From CAYTEH01 sp964436765 (GTDB lineage: Bacteria > Patescibacteriota > Gracilibacteria > Peribacterales > Peribacteraceae): a DNA stretch of 34,565 bases. The position numbers and the translations under genes are program-made. A model generated the notes under the pieces. That model was not told where the DNA came from. It saw only the letters and a program-made list of their open reading frames with translations, and ran no database searches. Numbering within the stretch: the stretch's first letter is position 1; every line of letters starts with the position of its first letter. The DNA lies in contig CAYTEH010000014.1 in the NCBI GenBank assembly GCA_964436765.1, positions 1 through 34,565 of the forward strand, given 5' to 3'. Below are positions 1 through 6,062 of this stretch, in pieces.

Positions 1-2
1 AG

Positions 3-122
3 TACAAGAAGCTCGAAAAGAAGACCGTGAAGGTGGAGGATTTCCAGGGTGCAAAGGTCGCCAAGGACATCGTGAAGAAGGCGATGGTGGATTATGGGAA
101 GTTAATGAAACCGGGACGGTAA
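3..122 (+). CDS. C-terminal end of an unidentified protein (5' truncated by window edge)
   Basis: An open frame runs in from the left edge and stops at TAA 120-122. Its last 39 residues are lysine-rich and helical in character and end in KLMKPGR. It converges on the PurP-like gene, whose stop codon lies only 4 bp away on the other strand. Too little is visible to name a family. The frame is the only one of the three forward frames that looks protein-like (high Lys/Val/Asp content and no early stop). Confidence 0.6.
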   Translation, partial: YKKLEKKTVKVEDFQGAKVAKDIVKKAMVDYGKLMKPGR

Positions 123-126
123 GCTA

Positions 127-1290
127 CTACGTCACGATCTCCTCCACGCCATCCGCTTCGACGGCGCTGCGTATTTCCATGCCGACCCGCTCGCCGACGC
201 TCATGGAGTGACCGTAGAGATACCCCGAGTACGGCGTCGCAGCGGTACCCGGCGAGCCCGGAATGCGGAAGCTGACGTCGAAAATCACGATGTCTTCCCT
301 CCCCTCCTCGGCGACAACCGCGCCCTGCAGCGCGAACGGCCCGATGATGCCTTTGCCGGAGGGATCCAATGACTTGGGGAGCTTCTGGCAGGCTTTCACG
401 AACTTCTCGCCCATCTCGAACGCTTTCTCGAGGATCGATTCTTTCACCGTCACGGAAATATGCCCCGTCTCGATGCGCTTCAAAGGGATCTTCCCGGCGA
501 TGTTCCGCTGCTCCTCGGCGGTCATATGCAGGAAGCCATCCAGGTTCGTCTGGCGGCGCGTGTCGGTGCCGAGCAGCTCAAGCCGCTTCGTGAGCGGCGA
601 GTAGAAGAAGTTGAAGTTCACGGCGGCGCCGACGATGAATTCCTCAATGGGCGCCTCGCGCCAGTTGAGCGCGATTTTCCCGTCCCCTTCCAGCCGCATG
701 CCCGTGTGTGCGTAGTCATCGGAAGACGTGACCACGAAGAAGCCGCGCTCGTACCCGCGCTGCGCCTCGGCAGCTTTCACGATCACCGGCCGGTCGATCT
801 CGGCGGGGCTCGCGAACATCTTCGGCGTCCGGATGCCCGCATCGCGCAGGAGATGATACTGGTTGTACGGCTGGTTGCGCTCCTCGAGTTTCAGCAGCGT
901 GCGTGACCCGAAGATGGGAACGTTGAACTCGTTTTCGACTTTCGAGAAATCTTTGAAGTACACCCAGAAGTACCTGTTATGAACAAAAATAGTATTCATT
1001 TTCCGGAGCTGTTGCTGGATGTTTTTCCTGAGGACGTCTTCGAACTGATCCACCACAATTGTGTCATCAACACATCCTGTCTCGTATTTTTCTCTTTTCT
1101 CTTTTCTCTTGTCACTTCTCGTCCTGAAATACTTCGCATACGTCTTCTCCCTCCCCTTCCTGGCGATGCACACCGTACTGAACCCCGACATCTTCGCGCC
1201 GTGACAGACGTCCAGCGCGCTGTGCCCGCCGAGGACCCCGACCGTGAGGTTCTGGAAATCGTAGCCTTTGAGGAGAGTCTTTGAGTTCAT
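127..1290 (-). CDS. PurP-like ATP-grasp protein, divergent paralogue (DUF1246/DUF1297 family)
   Basis: This 387-residue protein has the whole-length layout of PurP, the enzyme that uses formate and ATP to convert AICAR to FAICAR in purine synthesis. Recognisable blocks are GVLGGHSALDVCHGAK near residue 20 (N-terminal domain), RPVIVKAAEAQRGYERGFFV around 165-185 (ATP-grasp lid), FFYSPLTKRLELLGTD around 230, and the C-terminal YSGYLYGHSMSVGERVGMEI. Compared with the neighbouring paralogue, several presumed ligand-binding blocks differ: VHNRYF instead of IPHGSF, and SFRIPGSPG instead of SARIVAGTN. It therefore resembles the second, divergent PurP-like group known from some archaea and may use another substrate. 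A TACACT box at 1298-1303 lies 7 nt before the ATG, implying a leaderless mRNA and supporting this start. The family call is firm; the reaction is not. Confidence 0.82.
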   Translation of the reverse strand: MNSKTLLKGYDFQNLTVGVLGGHSALDVCHGAKMSGFSTVCIARKGREKTYAKYFRTRSDKRKEKREKYETGCVDDTIVVDQFEDVLRKNIQQQLRKMNTIFVHNRYFWVYFKDFSKVENEFNVPIFGSRTLLKLEERNQPYNQYHLLRDAGIRTPKMFASPAEIDRPVIVKAAEAQRGYERGFFVVTSSDDYAHTGMRLEGDGKIALNWREAPIEEFIVGAAVNFNFFYSPLTKRLELLGTDTRRQTNLDGFLHMTAEEQRNIAGKIPLKRIETGHISVTVKESILEKAFEMGEKFVKACQKLPKSLDPSGKGIIGPFALQGAVVAEEGREDIVIFDVSFRIPGSPGTAATPYSGYLYGHSMSVGERVGMEIRSAVEADGVEEIVT

Positions 1291-1312
1291 TTGCGGCAGT
1301 GTACAGGATTTG

Positions 1313-1531
1313 TCAGCGGATGCCCACTTTCTGTTTTACCTTCGCCATATCGTCTTTGAGCATGGTGATCTCCTCCCGGTTGGCATCCAGATAATCTTTT
1401 CTCAGCTGTTCGACACTGAAATCGAAATGTACATGGAGCTTTCTGATATCCATAGCCATGTCTCCAATCATTCCCATGAGATATCCGATATCCTCCTTCG
1501 TCGCCGGTGCCTGGGGGTCTGCGGTTGGCAT
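1313..1531 (-). CDS. Small charged helical protein, unknown function
   Basis: This 72-residue ORF begins MPTADPQAPATKEDIGYLMG and continues as a charged amphipathic helix (HFDFSVEQLRKDYLDANREE, then KDDMAKVKQK), consistent with a short coiled coil. The frame is open further upstream, but the ATG at 1531 is preferred because TACTGT at 1538-1543 lies 6 nt upstream, the same leaderless promoter spacing seen at many genes here. It sits between the two PurP paralogues in the same direction. No family is recognised, and a role as an assembly or partner protein would be a guess. Confidence 0.6.
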   Translation of the reverse strand: MPTADPQAPATKEDIGYLMGMIGDMAMDIRKLHVHFDFSVEQLRKDYLDANREEITMLKDDMAKVKQKVGIR

Positions 1532-1661
1532 GGGAAAACAGTAGCTTGCCTGTCGGACAGGTCTCCAGGCAATCCGATATGGAAAAAAATGGGTGTTACG
1601 ACTTTTTGGCCTCAAAAAGACCTGAATGGCGTTCCATCCGGTGGCAGACCCCCCCCCTCTT

Positions 1662-2714
1662 TCAGCCTAGAACTTCATTCAACCTCCCCGCGCTGATCGC
1701 CTGCTTGATGTCGCGCGCGATCCGCCTGCCGGTGCTCATCGGCACGTCGTACTTGAGCGCGGTGTAGGGCGAGCCCTCCACGAAGGGGTTGGTGCCCGCG
1801 ACGATGCGCGCGCTGATCTCGAACACGTACACCTGCACTTTGCGCGTGACGATCGTCTCCAGACAGAACGGACCGAAGAGGCCTTTGCCGGCGCCCAGTT
1901 GCTGGCTGGTTTTCACCACCCGTTCGCCCATGTCGAACAGGTCCGGCAGCATCGACTCGCGGATGACGAGCGGCATGTTTCCGACGATCGTGTAGCTGGT
2001 GAAGATGTTGGCGGCCAACTGGTCTTCGGCCCGGATGCGCCCGATGGAATCGGCGTTCGACTCGTACCGCTTGTCCATGCCCATGATTTCCAGCTCCCCC
2101 GTGATGGGCGAGTAGAAGTAGTGGACGTAGACGGGGACGCCCACCACATACTCCTGGATCACGAAGTCGTTGTCGTCGGGGTATTTGCGGTTCTTCACCT
2201 CGTAGAACTGCTCGGCCGACTTCGCCACGAAGTAGCCGAACCCCCCGCCCGCGCCGTGGAACTTGATGATGACGGGACGGTCGATGTCTTCGGGCTTCTC
2301 GAACACTTTGGGGAGGAGAAGATCGGCCTTCAGCAGCCATTCGCGCTCCATGTGGCGGTTGCTCTCCCATTCCAGGATCTCCTTGGTGCCGTAGTACATC
2401 GCCTGCGTTTCACGCACCTTGTCCGGGCCCAGGTACGCCACGAACGATCCGTGCGGGATCACGATGGCGTTGCGTTCCCGGAGCATGGGATCGATCTTCG
2501 TGTGCCACTCGGACCAGTCCTCCACCAGCACGATCTCGTCGGCAACGCCGTAGCTCTTGTAGGGCCGTTCTTTCCCTTTTTTGCAGATGACCAGGTTCCG
2601 CATGCCCTCGTCGCGCGCGCCTTTCAGAATCTGCAGGGCGCTGTGGCTCCCCATCGTGGCGATCACGTAGTCCTTCGGATCCGTGGAAGCCTGCGGAGAG
2701 GGTTTCTTCGCCAT
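1662..2714 (-). CDS. purP: Formate-dependent FAICAR synthetase (PurP) homologue
   Basis: This 350-residue protein has the usual PurP length. In archaea PurP ligates formate to AICAR with ATP, giving FAICAR, and replaces the folate-dependent PurH transformylase step. The conserved blocks are well kept: IATMGSHSALQILKGA near residue 18 (nucleotide site), IPHGSFVAYLG, the lid RPVIIKFHGAGGGFGYFVAK, HYFYSPITGELEIMGMDKRY, PLVIRESMLP, GPFCLETIV and FEISARIVAGTNPF. The ATG at 2714 matches the family N-terminus; the frame stays open upstream, but that sequence is Arg-rich shadow coding from the neighbouring gene. No -10 box is seen next to this start, and a TTACAT box about 30 nt upstream is a weak possibility. 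Upstream in the same direction is an amine oxidase; downstream are the small helical ORF and the divergent PurP paralogue. Confidence 0.88.
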   Translation of the reverse strand: MAKKPSPQASTDPKDYVIATMGSHSALQILKGARDEGMRNLVICKKGKERPYKSYGVADEIVLVEDWSEWHTKIDPMLRERNAIVIPHGSFVAYLGPDKVRETQAMYYGTKEILEWESNRHMEREWLLKADLLLPKVFEKPEDIDRPVIIKFHGAGGGFGYFVAKSAEQFYEVKNRKYPDDNDFVIQEYVVGVPVYVHYFYSPITGELEIMGMDKRYESNADSIGRIRAEDQLAANIFTSYTIVGNMPLVIRESMLPDLFDMGERVVKTSQQLGAGKGLFGPFCLETIVTRKVQVYVFEISARIVAGTNPFVEGSPYTALKYDVPMSTGRRIARDIKQAISAGRLNEVLG

Positions 2715-2785
2715 AGGGTCTTCAGGGGTATTTCGGTGAATGTAACTGAATCGTGGCACGAAGGCAAGTAAGTCGCTGCATAAAA

Positions 2786-4108
2786 TCAGCACCACCCGCC
2801 GCTCCGCGCGTTCACGGCACGATGCACGGCATCGATGCCGCTCCTCCGCGCCATGTGCACCGTGCTCGGATGCTCGCTCACGTACTCGCCGCCGAAGACC
2901 ATCTGCGGATTGTCGTCGTCCTCTGGCCGGCGGAGTTCCTCGAGGACGGCCGCGTGATCGGTGCCCGCGCGGATGGAGGAGTAGCCGCCTTTGATGAGAG
3001 GATCCGTATGCCACGATTTCACGTAATGCTGTGCGTCCGCCTTGGAAAACACCGGCTTCCTGCCGAACATATGAGCCAGCTGCGCCAGGGCAACCCGGTG
3101 CGGGTCGCCGGCGTCGAAGCGCTGCGTGCCGGCACCACCCACGAGGCAGCTGAGGAAATAATGCCGGCCTTCATCGTAGCCCCAGCCCGTGGGCCACCAC
3201 AGCTGCGATGCGAGCGACGTGGCCAGGAGCGGCGTCCCCTGCGGCCAGAACGTGGTGCCCTGCTGCGTCCGGTGGAAGGAGAGTGCGATCTTGGTCGCCA
3301 TGCCCGGGTTGATGGCATGGATGGCCTCCGTTTTTTCTTTGGAAAGAACCGGATCGAACAGCACGTCCCCCGCCTGCAGCACGCCCACCGGCAGGCACAC
3401 CACCGCCGCGTTCCCGCTGAAGACGCCACGGTTCGTAAGCACGTCCACCCGGTCGCGATAGCGGATGATGGCCCGGACCACATGGTTGGTACGCAGATCG
3501 GCGCCCTCGGCGAGCCGCCTGATGAGCTCGGTGTAGCCTTCTTTAACGCGGAAATTCTCCGCATAGCCGTCCACTTCCGGCGCCAGGAACCCGCCAACGC
3601 CCAGCTCCGACACGCGCGATGCGTAATCGTTGCGGATGAGCTGGAGGAAGAGGTGAGCAGGGTTGCCTCGCAGAACCCCGGGTTCCGATCGTTGCAGTCG
3701 TGTGATGAACCGCTCGATCGTGACGTCCTTGCCTCCGCACGAGAGGTACGCCCGAGCGCGCTCCCGGATGTCGTCCAGGATCGTAAGCAACGGCAGGAGA
3801 GGATGGAACTCGCCGTCGATGTACGCGAGGCCGTCGGACGGGTGCCTGATGGGCGTGAGCCCGAGCGTCTGCACGAGCTCCAGCATCTCCGCGCCATGGC
3901 CAAACTCCGCGCCCAGATTAATGGGATGACCCGTGGATGACCGTTTATTGAGCGTGCGGATCCGGCCCCCGATGAGCGATGCCGCCTCGTGACCGATTGC
4001 CGAGATCCCCAGGCGCCCACACTCACGGAGCGCCGCGATGCCCGCCATGCCGCCTCCGAGGATCTGGAAGTCGGCATTCATCCGGTTCTTGCGCGAGGTG
4101 CCCGCCAT
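2786..4108 (-). CDS. FAD-dependent amine oxidase / NAD(P)-binding flavoprotein
   Basis: This protein of about 440 residues opens with a Rossmann FAD site, FQILGGGMAGIAALREC (GxGxxG-like), followed by LIGGRIRTL, the GGR motif of the amine oxidase/protoporphyrinogen oxidase superfamily. The C-terminal part ends with FGGEYVSEHPSTVHMARRSG, the second FAD-binding segment of that family (usually G-E-x3-P..v-h-GA..SG). The substrate cannot be told. Several starts are possible. A TTG at 4144 lies inside the terminator region of the upstream gene and is unlikely. ATGs occur at 4126, 4120, 4117 and 4108; 4108 is chosen because CATGAT lies 7 nt upstream, but the difference is only a few residues. Confidence 0.85.
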   Translation of the reverse strand: MAGTSRKNRMNADFQILGGGMAGIAALRECGRLGISAIGHEAASLIGGRIRTLNKRSSTGHPINLGAEFGHGAEMLELVQTLGLTPIRHPSDGLAYIDGEFHPLLPLLTILDDIRERARAYLSCGGKDVTIERFITRLQRSEPGVLRGNPAHLFLQLIRNDYASRVSELGVGGFLAPEVDGYAENFRVKEGYTELIRRLAEGADLRTNHVVRAIIRYRDRVDVLTNRGVFSGNAAVVCLPVGVLQAGDVLFDPVLSKEKTEAIHAINPGMATKIALSFHRTQQGTTFWPQGTPLLATSLASQLWWPTGWGYDEGRHYFLSCLVGGAGTQRFDAGDPHRVALAQLAHMFGRKPVFSKADAQHYVKSWHTDPLIKGGYSSIRAGTDHAAVLEELRRPEDDDNPQMVFGGEYVSEHPSTVHMARRSGIDAVHRAVNARSGGWC

Positions 4109-4140
4109 ATCCCCCATCATGCGCATGTTCAGTGCGGTAC

Positions 4141-4170
4141 ACAAAAAAATCCCAACCTCTCGATTGGGAT
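4141..4170 (-). terminator. Rho-independent terminator of the gap-truncated minus-strand gene
   Basis: Arms ATCCCAA and TTGGGAT (4149-4155 and 4164-4170) form a 7-bp stem with an 8-nt loop. On the minus strand the stem is followed by seven U (complement of 4143-4149). It sits 44 bp after the TGA at 4214 and just before the amine oxidase start, so it separates the two transcripts. Confidence 0.75.
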
Positions 4171-4178
4171 TTCGGATG

Positions 4179-4196
4179 ACGGATTTCGAAATCCGT
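4179..4196. repeat. Perfect 18-bp palindrome
   Basis: The 18 bases from 4179 to 4196 equal their own reverse complement (ACGGATTTC joined to GAAATCCGT). It lies between the stop codon at 4214 and the terminator at 4141-4170. It could be a dyad protein-binding site or part of a larger 3' hairpin; nothing decides between these. Confidence 0.55.
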
Positions 4197-4213
4197 GATT
4201 CGGTTTTCGCTTT

Positions 4214-4284
4214 TCAGTACCCCCGGTACGTTTTGCCCATCTTCTCCATGATCATGCACTGGGTGTGCCGGAGCGCGTTCTCGG
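4214..4284 (-). CDS. C-terminal fragment of a gene cut by an N gap
   Basis: On the minus strand the frame entering from the N gap encodes 22 residues ending QCMIMEKMGKTYRGY and stops at TGA 4214-4216. A good intrinsic terminator follows, which supports this being a true gene end. The 5' part is lost in the gap. The fragment is too short to assign a family. Confidence 0.5.
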
Positions 4285-4384
4285 NNNNNNNNNNNNNNNN
4301 NNNNNNNNNNNNNNNNNNNNNNNNNNNNNNNNNNNNNNNNNNNNNNNNNNNNNNNNNNNNNNNNNNNNNNNNNNNNNNNNNNNN
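4285..4384. other. Assembly gap (100 N)
   Basis: Exactly 100 N, as in the three other gaps of the window, so the length is a placeholder. It removes the 5' half of the tRNA-Cys and most of the minus-strand gene ending at 4214. Confidence 0.95.
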
Positions 4385-4439
4385 AGGCAAGGGACTGCAA
4401 ATCCCTCATGCGCGAGTGCGATCCTCGCCGGCACCTCCA
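4385..4439 (+). tRNA. tRNA-Cys (anticodon GCA), 5' half missing in gap
   Basis: The anticodon arm is AGGGA / loop CTGCAAA / TCCCT, with anticodon GCA at 4397-4399. A 5-nt variable loop and a T arm with stem GCGAG/CTCGC follow. The 3' acceptor strand CGGCACC, discriminator T and encoded CCA end at 4439. U73 together with anticodon GCA is the classic cysteine identity set. The T loop reads TGCGATC, so position 55 is G instead of the near-universal T. The acceptor 5' strand and D arm lie in the N gap. Confidence 0.88.
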
Positions 4440-4546
4440 TCCTTCGCGCAGCGAAAGATGCCCTCCGTAGTCTCCTGGACTCCAGTTATAGTGATTTTTT
4501 CGAAGACGCTGCTATGGATGGCAGGCCAGCAGAACGAAGGTTGGCG

Positions 4547-5254
4547 CTAGTTCTTAAACGAAGGCTTCGCTGCGGCCGCATCCGCTTTCGGCTTCAATGG
4601 ATCGTAGAGAAAAAATTGGCCGCCCTCTTTTTCATACTCAGCAACCCACTGCTTCGCACGTTCTTTGCCTAATTTTATGGTGAGGCCCTCCAGTGCCGGC
4701 AGCGAGGCATATCCCATCCGCTTGCACTGTTTCGACACAACCGGGTTCTGTGCATCGACCAGGACGAGGGCGTTTGCATCTTTGGCGAGCAGCTTTTCCA
4801 TGATGGCCTTGTACAGGTGCAGAGAAATGAATCGCCCCTCGTGCTCCTTTCGCACGGCCATGCGCCGGATTTCATACACGTTTCTTCCTTCGAATTCTCC
4901 ACGGCGCTCAAACCCGGCCATGCCCACCGTTTCATTCCCCTCTTTCGCGACGACGACCTGGTCACTGTCACGCAGGCCCTTCATGTGCTCAATCGGATAG
5001 AAGGCCGGGTCGATCCCCGGTATGCCTTTGATGGGACCGATGTTCAGATCAATACCCTGTACGACTGCACGCGTGAGCCGGTTCTCGGAAAACACGTCAA
5101 AGATGCGCTCCGCAATCAGGTGGCGGAGCCGGCCCACCTGCGGCGACCGCTCAATCTTGTTCGCCCTGTTCGTGAGCTCGATGAGTTCGGGGTCTTTCAA
5201 AGCACCCTTCGCATCATCTCCTCCCACGATATGTATGTTTTTCCTCTTGGACAT
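4547..5254 (-). CDS. GNAT-family N-acetyltransferase-like protein
   Basis: This 235-residue protein has a GNAT-like core at residues about 95-185. VVVAKEGNETVGMAGFERR looks like strands 2-3; YEIRRMAVRKEHEGRFISLHLYKAI matches the acetyl-CoA motif A region (R-x-x-x-G-R-x-x-S); and a late strand/helix precedes VVSKQCKRMGYASL, the usual last motif (…GF/Y). The N-terminal 90 residues are extra and unassigned. TATAAT at 5263-5268, preceded by TG (extended -10), lies 8 nt before the ATG, giving a leaderless mRNA. The substrate is unknown. Confidence 0.7.
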   Translation of the reverse strand: MSKRKNIHIVGGDDAKGALKDPELIELTNRANKIERSPQVGRLRHLIAERIFDVFSENRLTRAVVQGIDLNIGPIKGIPGIDPAFYPIEHMKGLRDSDQVVVAKEGNETVGMAGFERRGEFEGRNVYEIRRMAVRKEHEGRFISLHLYKAIMEKLLAKDANALVLVDAQNPVVSKQCKRMGYASLPALEGLTIKLGKERAKQWVAEYEKEGGQFFLYDPLKPKADAAAAKPSFKN

Positions 5255-5262
5255 ACAAAAAA

Positions 5263-5268
5263 ATTATA
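5263..5268 (-). promoter_or_regulatory. Extended -10 promoter of the GNAT gene
   Basis: Minus-strand TATAAT with TGG immediately upstream (extended -10) and 8 nt between the box and the ATG at 5254. No good -35 is visible, as expected for an extended -10 promoter. Confidence 0.7.
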
Positions 5269-5315
5269 CCATAAAAACATTCTTTAGGCTATGTGTCGTG
5301 ACCGGTACGAAAGCC

Positions 5316-5894
5316 TTATTTCTCGCTACTTGCGCTCGCCGACGGCTCCTTGAGCGTCCCCGACTTGAGGATGGCCGTCACTTCGTTCTCGAGCGAGCTG
5401 CTGATGGACATGGGGGTGAGGGCCGTGAAGGTGTAGCCGATGCGGTTACTGACGGCACTGATCTGGTAGTAGCGGCGCTCGGGTTCCTCGGGCAGCGGCT
5501 GGGCGCTGAACACGTGCAACGTGACGTCGTCACCGTCGATGGAAACGGAGCGCGAGTCGATCAGCTTGTAACCGGGAAGCGTGGACACCGCGCGGATGCT
5601 GGCTTCGCTGTATGCCTTCGAATCGGCATCCTGCGACAGGGTCTCTTTCAGCACCGTCACGGTCGGAAACTGTCCCGACACCGCCTTCTCGGCCTGGAAG
5701 GCAGCAATCACCTCCGCCGGGAGGCCGCGCTCGTCGAGCATCTCCTGCGGAACGACATTCCAGCCCTCGGGCAGACATGCGCCCACGGTCCCGTTCCAGT
5801 ACTGCTGGGTGCAGAGGCTTGCGGTGGAACTTCCCCCGCCGCAGGAGGCGAGAAGGATAGGCAGCACGAGTAGAGAGAGGAATCGGCGCTTCAT
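5316..5894 (-). CDS. Putative secreted lipoprotein
   Basis: This 192-residue protein begins MKRRFLSLLVLPILLASCGGG: basic n-region, hydrophobic core, and lipobox LASC with the lipidated Cys at residue 18. The mature part is soluble, has a pair of cysteines (residues about 26 and 37) and ends in a Ser-rich tail. No enzymatic motif is recognised. It is divergent from the large surface protein at 6063, with both promoters in the 168-bp interval. TATTAT at about 28 nt from the ATG is a plausible -10, so this gene may have a short leader without a Shine-Dalgarno site. Confidence 0.8.
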   Translation of the reverse strand: MKRRFLSLLVLPILLASCGGGSSTASLCTQQYWNGTVGACLPEGWNVVPQEMLDERGLPAEVIAAFQAEKAVSGQFPTVTVLKETLSQDADSKAYSEASIRAVSTLPGYKLIDSRSVSIDGDDVTLHVFSAQPLPEEPERRYYQISAVSNRIGYTFTALTPMSISSSLENEVTAILKSGTLKEPSASASSEK

Positions 5895-6023
5895 AGGATT
5901 GGTTGAAAAATGAGTGGAAGTGATAATACAGAGAACCTGCCGCGTGCAACAGAACACCGGCTCCGAACCGCCGACAGCATCTCGACATTCATACTTTTCA
6001 TGTTCCCATAGGTGGTGTGGGCA

Positions 6024-6052
6024 TTGAGAGAACGCACGTTTCCTGCTATAAT
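6024..6052 (+). promoter_or_regulatory. Strong promoter of the Ig/FN3 surface protein
   Basis: TTGAGA (6024-6029), 17-nt spacer, TATAAT (6047-6052) with TGC just upstream (extended -10). The ATG at 6063 lies 10 nt after the -10, so the predicted +1 (about 6059) leaves at most 4 nt of leader. Confidence 0.85.
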
Positions 6053-6062
6053 TATCTGATTT

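Noticed and set aside
4109..4144. TTG start at 4144 for the amine oxidase
   Set aside because: It lies in the U-tract of the upstream terminator, and better ATG codons follow at once.
4038..4672. Several open frames spanning the first N gap
   Set aside because: They are open only because N runs contain no stop; the flanks hold a tRNA and a minus-strand gene end.
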